Of a DNA stretch of 64,000 nucleotides, positions 19,799 to 28,402 are shown in pieces. The notes under the pieces are model-generated. The model ran no database searches, was not told where the DNA came from, and saw only the letters and a list, made by a program, of their open reading frames with translations. Made by a program: the position numbers and the translations under genes. Each line of letters opens with the position of its first letter. Position 1 is the first letter of the stretch. Source of the DNA: Chitinophagaceae bacterium (GTDB taxonomy: Bacteria; Bacteroidota; Bacteroidia; Chitinophagales; Chitinophagaceae); the NCBI GenBank assembly GCA_019638595.1, contig JAHBTJ010000006.1, positions 1 to 64,000 on the forward strand. The letters are read 5' to 3'.

Positions 19799-20404
19799 AT
19801 GGCACGTTACACAGGCCCAAAAACAAGGATCTCGCGCATTTTCGGCGAACCTATCCTGGGCAATGGCAAGTATCTTACAAAAAACAGTTTTCCACCCGGT
19901 CAGCATGGGCCTTCTAAAAGACGTAAAGCTCCGGGAGAATATGCCCTGCAGCTAAAGGAAAAGCAAAAAGCAAAATATACTTACGGGTTGCTGGAGCGCC
20001 AGTTCCGTAAAACATTTGAAGAAGCTTCCAGGATCGGCGGTGTTACCGGCGAAAACCTGATCAAATTACTGGAAGCAAGGCTGGACAATACAGTATTCCG
20101 CCTGGGGATAGCTCCTTCGCGCCCTGCCGCAAGGCAGCTTGTAGCGCACAAGCATGTAACCGTAAATGGCGAGGTGGTAAATATTCCTTCTTTCAGGTTG
20201 AAAGCGGGCGACAGCATCAGCCTTAAAGATAAAAGCAGGGGCAATACCTCTGTTACCAGCGCTATCCGCGGTAAAAACCCTAAGTTTAGCTGGTTAGACT
20301 GGAATGAAGCTGAATTGACCGGTACTTTTATCGCTCTTCCCGAACGAGAAAGTGTTCCTGAAAATATCAAGGAGCAACTGATCGTAGAGCTGTATTCTAA
20401 GTAA
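19799..20404 (+). CDS. rpsD: 30S ribosomal protein S4
   Basis: 201 residues, starting MARYTGPKTRISRIFGEPIL. The N-terminal zinc-ligand cysteines of some S4 proteins are absent, so this is the cysteine-free form. The S4 RNA-binding domain is present (LEARLDNTVFRLGIAPSRPA, ARQLVAHKHVTVNGEVVNIP). S4 is a primary 16S rRNA binder and in enterobacteria the translational repressor of the alpha operon; whether it regulates here is not known. Confidence 0.98.
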   Translation: MARYTGPKTRISRIFGEPILGNGKYLTKNSFPPGQHGPSKRRKAPGEYALQLKEKQKAKYTYGLLERQFRKTFEEASRIGGVTGENLIKLLEARLDNTVFRLGIAPSRPAARQLVAHKHVTVNGEVVNIPSFRLKAGDSISLKDKSRGNTSVTSAIRGKNPKFSWLDWNEAELTGTFIALPERESVPENIKEQLIVELYSK

Positions 20405-20465
20405 TACTGCTTTTTTAAGGAAGCACTTATCGTACTTATTCATTTTGTTCTATTATTCATATACA

Positions 20466-20488
20466 GCCTTCTCCCCAAACGGGAAGGC
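20466..20488 (+). repeat. GC-rich hairpin between rpsD and rpoA
   Basis: GCCTTC-T-CCC pairs with GGGAAGGC around a CCAAAC-type loop, an 8-9-bp stem with one bulge, 26 bases before the rpoA start. No T run follows, so it is not a terminator. A role in rpsD/rpoA expression ratio is possible. Confidence 0.55.
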
Positions 20489-20514
20489 GTAAAACTTAAA
20501 ACTGAAATTTAAAT

Positions 20515-21516
20515 ATGGCCATTTTAAATTTCCAAAAGCCGGATAAAATCATACTTCAAAAAGCGAACGATTTTGAAGCGTCTTTTGAATTCCGCCCGTT
20601 AGAGCCGGGGTACGGTGTTACTATCGGTAACGCGCTCCGCAGGGTTTTATTAAACTCGTTAGAAGGGTATGCAATTGTAGGTATATTTATTGAAGGCGCA
20701 GAGCATGAATTTGCTACCTTAAAAGGCGTTACGGAAGACGTAACCGAAATCATTCTTAACCTGAAGCAGGTTCGGTTCAAAAAAATCCTTGATACAGATA
20801 TCAGCCAGGAAAAGCTTACCATTTCCATCAAAGGAAAAAGTGAATTTACTGCGGCTAATATCGGTGAGGCTACCGCTTCTTTCCAGATAATGAACCCGGA
20901 ATTGCTGATCTGTACATTAGATCCTTCTGCCAAGCTGAACATTGAAATTACGATCGGGAAAGGTCGCGGATATGTTCCTTCCGAAGATAATAAGGTGAAA
21001 GACGCTCCTTTCGGGTACATTCCTACCGATTCTATTTTTACTCCCATCAAAAATGTAAAATACAGCATAGAGAACTTCCGTGTTGAACAAAGAACCGACT
21101 ACGAAAAGCTGTTGATGGAAGTACAAACAGACGGAACCATTCATCCCGAAGAAGCTGTTAAGCAGGCTTCCCGCATCCTGATCCAGCATTTAATGATCAT
21201 TACCGACGAGAACATTACTTTCGATAGCAAGGAAGACAAAAAAGAAGATGTGGTGGATGAGCAGGTATTGCAGTTAAGAAAAGTATTGAAAACCCCGCTG
21301 GAAGACCTGGATCTGAGCGTTCGCGCTTTCAACTGCTTGAAGGCCGCGAAGATAAACAGCCTGAGCGAGCTGGTACAATACGAGCAGGAAGACCTGATGA
21401 AATTCCGCAACTTTGGCCAGAAATCGCTGGCTGAAATTGAGCAGGTGCTGGGCGAAAGAAGCCTTCACTTTGGAATGGACCTTCAAAAGTTAGGTCTTGA
21501 TAAAGATGAGTTTTAA
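20515..21516 (+). CDS. rpoA: DNA-directed RNA polymerase subunit alpha
   Basis: 333 residues, typical length. The N-terminal assembly domain includes FEFRPLEPGYGVTIGNALRR and VLLNSLEGYAIVGIFIEGAE. The C-terminal domain (about 260-325) has two helix-hairpin-helix motifs (LEDLDLSVRAFNCLKAAKIN, FRNFGQKSLAEIEQVLGERS) that contact upstream DNA and activators. It dimerises to nucleate polymerase assembly. Located between rpsD and rplQ as in most bacteria. Confidence 0.98.
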   Translation: MAILNFQKPDKIILQKANDFEASFEFRPLEPGYGVTIGNALRRVLLNSLEGYAIVGIFIEGAEHEFATLKGVTEDVTEIILNLKQVRFKKILDTDISQEKLTISIKGKSEFTAANIGEATASFQIMNPELLICTLDPSAKLNIEITIGKGRGYVPSEDNKVKDAPFGYIPTDSIFTPIKNVKYSIENFRVEQRTDYEKLLMEVQTDGTIHPEEAVKQASRILIQHLMIITDENITFDSKEDKKEDVVDEQVLQLRKVLKTPLEDLDLSVRAFNCLKAAKINSLSELVQYEQEDLMKFRNFGQKSLAEIEQVLGERSLHFGMDLQKLGLDKDEF

Positions 21517-21641
21517 GGGAGAAGGTGTAGGGTATAGGGAGTGAATGGTGAATAGTGAACCTACTTGTAACCTGAAACTTGCAGGCAGACAAAAGGAAAA
21601 GGAATTTATTATTTAAACATAATCTGTGTGTAAGCGCAGAG

Positions 21642-21673
21642 CTAATGGTAAATCCTTGACACGGTACCGTTAG
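21642..21673 (+). repeat. Inverted repeat between rpoA and rplQ
   Basis: CTAATGGTA (21642-21650) pairs with TACCGTTAG (21665-21673) with one G-T wobble. It lies in a 224-base gap, the longest in the operon, which also holds degenerate gtgaatggtgaa and caaatctcaaatc repeats. Confidence 0.5.
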
Positions 21674-21740
21674 TATTAATAAACCTGGTTTGTGTTGAGA
21701 TCAAATCTCAAATCTCAAATCATAAATCTCAAATTTCGTC

Positions 21741-22271
21741 ATGCGTCACGGAGACAAGATCAATAATTTAAGCAGAACGGCTTCGCACAGGAAAGCGCTG
21801 CTGAGTAATTTGGCCAATGCCCTGCTGGTAAACAAAAGGATTGTTACCACGCTTGCAAAAGCAAAGGCGCTCAGAACGTACATCGAGCCGCTGATCACCA
21901 AAACAAAGAAAAACGATTCGAAAGAGCAGATCAGCCACAATCATCGTTTGGTATTCAGCCAACTGCAGAACAAAGAAGCGGTGAAGGAATTATTCACGGT
22001 GATAGCTCCTAAAGTTGCCGGTCGCCCGGGGGGCTATACCCGCATTATCAAGTTGGGTAAACGTGTGGGCGACAATGCGGAAACAGCCCTGATTGAGCTG
22101 GTAGACTTTAACGAGGTATATATCAAAGGAACTGAAAAAACAGCTGCCGCCACTACGAAGAGAACACGTCGTGCAGGTGGTAAAAAGAAAGCGGAGGCTA
22201 AAGAAGAAGCTGCTGCAGAAACAACAGCGGCTGAAACAATCCCTCCCGCTGAAGAAGCGAAAGCTGAATAA
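21741..22271 (+). CDS. rplQ: 50S ribosomal protein L17 with C-terminal extension
   Basis: 176 residues. The first roughly 120 match the L17 core ([60 protein letters not shown]). The last roughly 45 are a low-complexity Lys/Ala/Glu tail ([20 protein letters not shown]) absent from the E. coli protein but common in Bacteroidota L17. L17 lines the exit tunnel region of the 50S subunit. Last gene of the operon, followed by a terminator. Confidence 0.97.
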   Translation: MRHGDKINNLSRTASHRKALLSNLANALLVNKRIVTTLAKAKALRTYIEPLITKTKKNDSKEQISHNHRLVFSQLQNKEAVKELFTVIAPKVAGRPGGYTRIIKLGKRVGDNAETALIELVDFNEVYIKGTEKTAAATTKRTRRAGGKKKAEAKEEAAAETTAAETIPPAEEAKAE

Positions 22272-22295
22272 TCGTAAAATTCATACAATTTTAAA

Positions 22296-22327
22296 AAGGC
22301 AGGACTTACATGGTTCCTGCCTTTTTT
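22296..22327 (+). terminator. Intrinsic terminator of the alpha operon
   Basis: AAGGCAGGA pairs with TCCTGCCTT (22315-22323) around a 10-base loop, followed by a T run. It ends the infA-rplQ transcript 25 bases after the rplQ stop. Confidence 0.93.
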
Positions 22328-22513
22328 AGTGCCATTCAAATCATAAACGATCATTGAGTCTTTTTATCAAAAAAGTCTGGCGGAGGAGAAATGACTAATT
22401 CCCTGCTTGTTGATCTTTTGACAGGTAACAGGTTTTCAGGAATGTCTTTTTCAGATATTTTTGTTTTTACCTGTGCTTGGGTAACAAATTACCCGAAAAA
22501 TTAATTTCTGAAT

Positions 22514-22551
22514 TACGAAAATTATCGTACTATTGTACGAAATATATCGTA
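22514..22551 (+). promoter_or_regulatory. Two tandem 16-bp palindromes TACGA-N6-TCGTA
   Basis: Palindrome 1 is 22514-22529 and palindrome 2 is 22536-22551; centres are 22 bases apart, two helical turns. Both have identical TACGA and TCGTA arms and A/T-rich 6-base centres. They lie just upstream of the gene at 22578. The form resembles BlaI/MecI-type operators, but the exact regulator is inferred and none is encoded in the window. Confidence 0.65.
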
Positions 22552-22577
22552 AATAGTTAATCATTAAAACCTGTTAT

Positions 22578-23399
22578 ATGCTGAAAAGAAAGTTCGCACG
22601 CCGCCGGTATACCTTTTTGTTTGCCGCAGGCGCTATTGTAATTGTATTTGCCGCATTTTCATTTACGCAGAAAGGAGAGCGTCCCTTTCGCGGGTTTTAT
22701 GAAGATGAAATTCAAAACCGGAACGACACGCTTCCCCGAAAACAGCCACGAACGGGAGATGATACAGGTATTCCGGATACTGGAATGACCGGCTGGCAAA
22801 TAGAGGAAGCGCTGCGGCGCGTGGAGGAAAAGCTTTCGGGTCTGGAAGCAGAATTGCAGGGCCGGCTTGACGATATATATAGCAAGGAAAGCTTTCAGCT
22901 TGCATTCGATAACCGGCGCTTAAAGCAACTGAAAGATGAAACAAGGTCTTCGTTGCTAATGGCGCAGGCGCAATATGATAAAGCCATGCGTAAGCTTGAC
23001 ATGGAAAATAAAAAAAGCATGCTGCACATGCAGTTGCAACTGGACAAAGCGCAGCAACTGGCGTTTAACCATAACCGCAATCTACACCTGGAGCTGGAAA
23101 ATAAAGTGAAGGTGAATCTTGAAAAAGCAAAGGATAATATGAAGAAAGCGAATGAAAAGCTGCAGCAACTGCGAAGCTTTAAAGATGACCTGGAAAAAGA
23201 CGGGCTGATTAAAAAAGGAGCGTCGTATACTATTGAAATAAAAGGCGGAAGCCTGTATATAAACGGAGAACGGCAATCTCAAAAAGTAAATAAGAAATAC
23301 AAAAATAAATACGGCGAATACTTCGAAGAATGGAACAATTTTAAGCTTCAGTCGAATGACAGGGAATACAGGCGGGAAAAAGAAAGGGGCCTGATATAA
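22578..23399 (+). CDS. Membrane-anchored coiled-coil protein
   Basis: 273 residues. One N-terminal membrane helix (YTFLFAAGAIVIVFAAFSF, about residues 12-30), a Pro/Asp-rich spacer, then a long coiled coil (about 75-205; ALRRVEEKLSGLEAELQGRL, MENKKSMLHMQLQLDKAQQL). The end (DLEKDGLIKKGASYTIEIKG, GSLYINGERQSQKVNKKYKN) resembles the tail found after the peptidase domain of BlaR1/M56-type sensors in Bacteroidota, although no HExxH peptidase is present. Together with the upstream tandem palindromes this suggests a member of a BlaI-type regulon. The similarity is by eye only. Function unknown. Confidence 0.65.
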   Translation: MLKRKFARRRYTFLFAAGAIVIVFAAFSFTQKGERPFRGFYEDEIQNRNDTLPRKQPRTGDDTGIPDTGMTGWQIEEALRRVEEKLSGLEAELQGRLDDIYSKESFQLAFDNRRLKQLKDETRSSLLMAQAQYDKAMRKLDMENKKSMLHMQLQLDKAQQLAFNHNRNLHLELENKVKVNLEKAKDNMKKANEKLQQLRSFKDDLEKDGLIKKGASYTIEIKGGSLYINGERQSQKVNKKYKNKYGEYFEEWNNFKLQSNDREYRREKERGLI

Positions 23400-23434
23400 A
23401 AACTATCCGGGCTGTATAACAGCAAGTAAGGGAA

Positions 23435-23477
23435 CTTTTACCGGGGCAACCTTTAAGAGGTTAGCCCCCGGTAAAAG
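23435..23477. terminator. Bidirectional terminator between convergent genes
   Basis: A long stem: CTTTTACCGGGGC (from 23435) pairs with GCCCCCGGTAAAAG (ending 23477), extended by AACCT/AGGTT around a TTAAG loop. It has A/T runs on its flanks and sits between the stops of the coiled-coil gene and the PorP/SprF gene, so it can serve both. Confidence 0.85.
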
Positions 23478-23485
23478 AAATTTCT

Positions 23486-24514
23486 TTAAAACCTTGGTAC
23501 AGGGCACTGGATCTGCCGCATATTTTGATTGAACTGGTTGTAATAACCATTATACAGCAATGCAAATTCCGATGCTCCCCTCATGTTATTGTAGTTTTTT
23601 AATGAAGAGGTGGTGGCATCGTATGTAAACATCAGTCTTACCGATTTCCATTGAAATCCCAGCATGGGTATCACCGCATCTCCTGCACGGTAATATATGC
23701 CACCGATCACCTGTGTTTCTCCATCGCCCGATAAATTATAATTGCCGTGCAAACCCAGGGTAAGCTCTTTTGCCTTTGCCTGCGTGGTAAAATAGGCGCC
23801 CGGACTTATTATCACGCGGTCGTTTATTTTTAAAACGGCATCGGCAAAAGCTATGTATCTTCTCGCGATAGCGTAGTCGTAACCCGGGGTATTGAAGAAT
23901 GTTTCTTTCGGAGCATTTACATGATGTACCGAAACTCCTGCATGCAGGTATACATTATCGGTAGGAAAATAAGCGTAGTTAAGCCCAACCTGCACATCCG
24001 GGTAGTTAATGTTGGTAGAAGCGAAGTTTTCGCCGCTGGGGGCGCCCGCATCAAAGAATTTTCCGTTCCACTGGTTATCATAAGTGAACTTGGTAACGTC
24101 TACCCGTTTATTAGCCCAGCCTATATTAAATCCTGCCGACAGCAAACCGGTGCTGCCCAGCATTTGGTGATAGGCTGCAGAGCCGTATACTTTGGTGGAA
24201 GTAAGATTGCCGCTTCCCGCAACATCGCGCAAAATAACTCCGCCCAAACCAACCCAGCCTGTTTCAAATTTGTCGCGCAAAACCTGTGCATCTCCAAAAA
24301 TGCTCATGGTTTTAAACTGGGCCGAAAGGTTCGCCCATTGCTGGCGGTAGTTTGCACCCAACCTGTAATCGTGCTCAGGCAGAAAGCCTGTATTAGCCGG
24401 GTTAGTGGTTAACGGCGAATTAAAAAATTGAGAGAAATGAAGATCCTGCGATTGGGAAAAGAAAGGAAAACAACCAGCCAGCAGCACTGCCAGGTATTTA
24501 CAAAGCAGGGGCAT
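23486..24514 (-). CDS. PorP/SprF-family type IX secretion outer-membrane protein
   Basis: 342 residues from ATG 24514, which begins a signal peptide (MPLLCKYLAVLLAGCFPFFS); the frame is open 32 codons further upstream. The start of the mature protein (QDLHFSQFFNSPLTTNPANT, GFLPEHDYRLGANYRQQWAN) is diagnostic of PorP/SprF, and the rest is a beta-barrel. These proteins help dock substrates with the type B sorting domain at the cell surface. The gene directly follows such a substrate on the same strand, the usual pairing. Confidence 0.92.
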   Translation of the reverse strand: MPLLCKYLAVLLAGCFPFFSQSQDLHFSQFFNSPLTTNPANTGFLPEHDYRLGANYRQQWANLSAQFKTMSIFGDAQVLRDKFETGWVGLGGVILRDVAGSGNLTSTKVYGSAAYHQMLGSTGLLSAGFNIGWANKRVDVTKFTYDNQWNGKFFDAGAPSGENFASTNINYPDVQVGLNYAYFPTDNVYLHAGVSVHHVNAPKETFFNTPGYDYAIARRYIAFADAVLKINDRVIISPGAYFTTQAKAKELTLGLHGNYNLSGDGETQVIGGIYYRAGDAVIPMLGFQWKSVRLMFTYDATTSSLKNYNNMRGASEFALLYNGYYNQFNQNMRQIQCPVPRF

Positions 24515-24650
24515 ATAACTGTGGCCTGCAGCTCGTGCAACAGGTATCGCTTGTTCCGGTTGAAACGACACAGACGGTAAACTTGTTGTTTTTAACATAC
24601 TTAACATCACTACCTCCTTTGTATTATCTTCTCAACAATCACAATATACA

Positions 24651-27600
24651 TTATCTGAGCAATGTAATATCACCTTTCCTGCTTTCTCTTGTTCCATCCG
24701 TGTATTCTACTTCCAATGTGTAAGCGTAAGCGTCCATTGGCTGTAAAACGCCCTTGTATTTTCCATCCCATCCCCTGTTCCTGTCGCTTGTTTGAAATAC
24801 AAGTTGTCCCCAGCGGTTATAAATACGAAATACCATTTTCGCTATGGCATAGCCCCTTACATACACATAATCGTTAACGCCATCGCCATTGGGAGAGAAA
24901 GCGCTGGGTATGGCTATCAATGGCGATACCAGTGCCGATACCGGCTGGCACAATGTATCGGCACAGCCAAATTCATTGTATGCAATTAAGCAAACATTAT
25001 AAGTGCCGGTTTTGTTATACTGGTGCATGGGGTTGGTGAGCACAGAAGTATCACCATCGCCAAAATCCCACAGGTACCGTACCGCGCCTGCGGATGTATT
25101 GGTAAAGGATGTAGCTGTATTTTCCTGTGGCTGCACCGGGCTGAATGTAAAGCCTGCGGTGGGAGCGTTTCTTACCGTAATTGTCCGCGTGGTAGAATCA
25201 ACCCGGTTACAGGTATTGGGGTCGGTCACTACCAGTTTAACCGTATAGGTTCCTATAGCATTATAGGTATGGCTGGGTGCAAAATCGGTGGATGTTTGCC
25301 CATCGCCAAAACTCCAGAAATAGGTGTTGCCTGCTTCGGATATATTGCTGAATGCGGCAGTGTATGGCACGCATCCCCCGGGAGGGGTTTCAAAAATCGC
25401 CTTTACATTAGAAGCCACGCTCACGCGCATGGTATCGCTGGAGGGACCATTGCAATAGCTGGTATCCTGTAACGTGAGAATAACATTGTAAGTGCCCGGA
25501 GCTGCGTAACTATGTGTTTGGTTACCGAGTCCTGCAACAACAGGAGGAGAGCCGTCGCCAAAGTCCCATACAAACGAAGTGTCTGTAAACGGTTGTCCCG
25601 GAGGTGCTACAGAAGTGTTGGTGAATTCATAATCAAGGTCGGCGCAGGCCCCGATTTTCCTGAAGCTCCAATCCAGCAATGCCCGGTCCTGCCTCACCCT
25701 GATGGTGGTATAAGCCGTATCGGCAATAATACATTTGCTGGAGTCTATGGAAATAAGCGAAACATTATAGGTGCCAAGATTATTATAGGTATAACTGGTG
25801 TTGGGAGTAGTAGTGGTATCCTTATTGCCGTCGCCAAAATCCCATACATACATTCGCCCGCGCTGCAATGTGTCCATAAAATCAACCGTAAGCGGCACAC
25901 AGCCATACGTTCTGTAAGGGATGCCATCTATAGTTGGGCGAAGCCCGTTGATCACACCGGAAAAATTCATTTCTATTTTTAGCGCAGCCAGGTTACATGC
26001 TTTAGGCGCCCCGGATTCCACCCTCCAGGCTCCGGGTGTGGTAGGGTATCTGGGATTACCCGGCATATCGGCAATATAGCAGGCGGCGCAAATCGCCTGG
26101 TATATTACTCCTTTGGCGTCAAAGCGGCTGGTACCGCCATCCACATGATCGCTCAATCCTCCGTTTAAACCATAAAACGCGCCGAATAAAATGTCCTGTG
26201 CGTTTTTTTCAAGCACAAAAAAGTAAAAGTCGTTACCGTCTGACTGGCAGCCATTGGGCAATACATTGCAGCCTTTTACCGGCATGCCCAGCGTACCCTG
26301 TACCCTGAAAGGATCACTGGGACCTATTACTTCCCCGCCCCACCCGGCAACGTATACGTTTTCGCACTTGTCTACAGCAAAAGCAACCGGCGAAATGTTA
26401 TACCGGTTAGAAGTTGTACCAAATATAGTGGAGTATACTACCGACGAAAGATCCTGCTGCAGTTTAACAATGAATTGTTTTGAACCGGGATTGTTGTACA
26501 CGCCCGGCGTTACCTGCCAGTTTCCAAGTGTAACACCGGTTATATACGGAAAGCCGCTGGGATCGAACTTTAATCCATATACAGCGTCCACCACATTTTG
26601 ATTGGCTGCTCCTATATAAGTTGTTTTAAGCAACGCACCGGCATTGCTGAACATGCTTATAAATCCATCCATTTCACCACCCTGGAAAGCGCTGTTTATT
26701 ACACCGGATGAGGGAACGCCCGGCAGCGGACTGTTTGAGGCATTGCTGCTGGTAGCACCCCCTACATAAATATTGTTATTGAGAGGGTGGATGGCGAGCA
26801 CATAAGCGCCGTCATCGCCGCCGCCGCCAATACGTGTGCTGAATAGCAGGGTGCTTACGTCGGGAGTAATTTTTACAAGTACGCCATCCTGGCCGCCACC
26901 CGGGGTAGACTGGGAGGCATTAACAGTTGGAAACGCATCGGCAGCAGTGTTGCTGTTTGATTCGGTAGAGCTTACAAAATAAATATTGTCGTTGCCATCC
27001 ACTATTACTTCGCTGCGCGAATCGTCTCCGTAAAATAGCTTCAGCCTGTCGCGGTTTCTTTGAGCGCCGCAGTTAACGCCATCGGCGCCTGATCCGCCAA
27101 TTCTTTTTGAACCGATCAAATTTGTTCCGGTACTGTTCAGCTTTGTTACTACAATATCGTAACCACCGCCTCCGCTTCCATCGTTATTAATATTACCGGC
27201 AGGTTGTAAAGGATATGCGCCGTTACCATTTACAGGCGATCCTGTTCTGCCCAGTACCACCAGGTTGCCCTGGCTGTCTTCTACCAGGCTATGAGGTTGA
27301 TCTTCGCCGGAACCGCCTATATACGTCGCGTATACCCTGTTTCTGCCTGTAGCATTAAATTTCATAATCCCGATATCGAAGTTGCCGCCGCCGAACCTTG
27401 TTTGATAGGCCTGGGGTGATACCAGGGCGCCTTCACCAAAAACAATTGCACCCGAATACAGGCTGCCGTCGCTGCCATAAGTGGCGGTAAAGCCCCATTC
27501 ACCCACACGGCTGCCCGTAAATGAGGCGAATATCATGGTAGGATCTATAATAAGCGGTTTGGAAGGATCGTAGTTTTTTACTTTAAATTTTACTTTGTTC

Positions 27601-28346
27601 TTTCCGTCCAGCACATATTTACAGTCTATCTCATTGCGCCCTTTATCATAGTCTGGCTGGTAGGTATAAGGAGAAAGCTCTTTCACATCGCCAACGGATG
27701 TGCTTACGATCAGCTCTCCTTTTTTTATCTGTAATTTGTCAGCTCCTTCGTAATGCATTGCAATATCGTTAACATTACCGCCGGGATGTACTATGATATC
27801 ATATTTAAGGTCGTTGCCCGCCGCATAATACCTCACGTCAATACCGGGATAAATATCTTTGTATGTAACCGCCTGGTAAATTTTGCATTCAGAGGCCCAT
27901 TTGGAAGGGTCGTTTCCTATAAAGTAGTTGTTATACGAAAGAAGGGGCTTTTCTTTTTCAATAGCCGGCGCGGTGCCGGCTCCTTCAAATTGTACCCGGT
28001 AAACATGCGAACGTAAAATACTGCCTTCTTCTGCATCGCCGCCATTGCCCGGCCGGGGGTAAGCCTTGCGCGAAGATATATTTTGATGATCGTGCCCCGT
28101 GGAGGATCCAACAGGGTGCCCATGCTTTTTTTCATATATGGCATTCAGGTCGCTCACGTTGTGCAACAGCACCGAAAAACCTGCTTTTTGCAGGTAAAAA
28201 GCTCCTGCGCCAATATCGCCTTTAAATAGTATGGATTGATCCCATTGTCCCTTGTTTTCTACAAACTCAACAGGCTGTTGCGCTGAAGCCGACAGGAAGC
28301 AGAAAATAAATAAAAGGGAAAGGAATATGTTGGAATTGAACTTCAA
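24651..28346 (-). CDS. Giant PKD-repeat surface protein with type B (gliding-motility) C-terminal domain
   Basis: 1231 residues, starting at TTG 28346 (no ATG; an in-frame TAA lies four codons upstream), which begins a signal peptide (MKFNSNIFLSLLFIFCFLSA). A DUF7948-type N-terminal domain (FVENKGQWDQSILFKGDIGA) is followed by SBBP-like beta repeats (VYATYIGGSGEDQPHSLVED, KRIGGSGADG, TRIGGGGDDG). Four PKD domains lie at about 800-1135 (YVWDFGDG, FVWDFGDG, YFWSFGDG, YLWDFGDG). From about 1146 comes the gliding-motility C-terminal domain (PSAFSPNGDGVNDYVYVRGY to LEVEYTDGTRESRKGDITLL). It should be exported by Sec, cross the outer membrane through type IX secretion and be displayed with the adjacent PorP/SprF protein. 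Its ligand is unknown; adhesion is plausible. Confidence 0.92.
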   Translation of the reverse strand: MKFNSNIFLSLLFIFCFLSASAQQPVEFVENKGQWDQSILFKGDIGAGAFYLQKAGFSVLLHNVSDLNAIYEKKHGHPVGSSTGHDHQNISSRKAYPRPGNGGDAEEGSILRSHVYRVQFEGAGTAPAIEKEKPLLSYNNYFIGNDPSKWASECKIYQAVTYKDIYPGIDVRYYAAGNDLKYDIIVHPGGNVNDIAMHYEGADKLQIKKGELIVSTSVGDVKELSPYTYQPDYDKGRNEIDCKYVLDGKNKVKFKVKNYDPSKPLIIDPTMIFASFTGSRVGEWGFTATYGSDGSLYSGAIVFGEGALVSPQAYQTRFGGGNFDIGIMKFNATGRNRVYATYIGGSGEDQPHSLVEDSQGNLVVLGRTGSPVNGNGAYPLQPAGNINNDGSGGGGYDIVVTKLNSTGTNLIGSKRIGGSGADGVNCGAQRNRDRLKLFYGDDSRSEVIVDGNDNIYFVSSTESNSNTAADAFPTVNASQSTPGGGQDGVLVKITPDVSTLLFSTRIGGGGDDGAYVLAIHPLNNNIYVGGATSSNASNSPLPGVPSSGVINSAFQGGEMDGFISMFSNAGALLKTTYIGAANQNVVDAVYGLKFDPSGFPYITGVTLGNWQVTPGVYNNPGSKQFIVKLQQDLSSVVYSTIFGTTSNRYNISPVAFAVDKCENVYVAGWGGEVIGPSDPFRVQGTLGMPVKGCNVLPNGCQSDGNDFYFFVLEKNAQDILFGAFYGLNGGLSDHVDGGTSRFDAKGVIYQAICAACYIADMPGNPRYPTTPGAWRVESGAPKACNLAALKIEMNFSGVINGLRPTIDGIPYRTYGCVPLTVDFMDTLQRGRMYVWDFGDGNKDTTTTPNTSYTYNNLGTYNVSLISIDSSKCIIADTAYTTIRVRQDRALLDWSFRKIGACADLDYEFTNTSVAPPGQPFTDTSFVWDFGDGSPPVVAGLGNQTHSYAAPGTYNVILTLQDTSYCNGPSSDTMRVSVASNVKAIFETPPGGCVPYTAAFSNISEAGNTYFWSFGDGQTSTDFAPSHTYNAIGTYTVKLVVTDPNTCNRVDSTTRTITVRNAPTAGFTFSPVQPQENTATSFTNTSAGAVRYLWDFGDGDTSVLTNPMHQYNKTGTYNVCLIAYNEFGCADTLCQPVSALVSPLIAIPSAFSPNGDGVNDYVYVRGYAIAKMVFRIYNRWGQLVFQTSDRNRGWDGKYKGVLQPMDAYAYTLEVEYTDGTRESRKGDITLLR

Positions 28347-28402
28347 GCTATTTTCTTATTAAATGTACAGATTTAAGGCGAAATTACCTCATCATGAATA
28401 TA

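Noticed and set aside
24689-26601. Several plus-strand open frames opposite the PKD protein gene
   Set aside because: They are antisense shadows of a gene with clear domain structure and show low-complexity translations.
24651-28346. CRISPR-like repetition in the large PKD gene
   Set aside because: The repetition follows protein domains (FGDG motifs, SBBP repeats) and is not composed of identical direct repeats with unique spacers; no CRISPR array was seen anywhere in the window.
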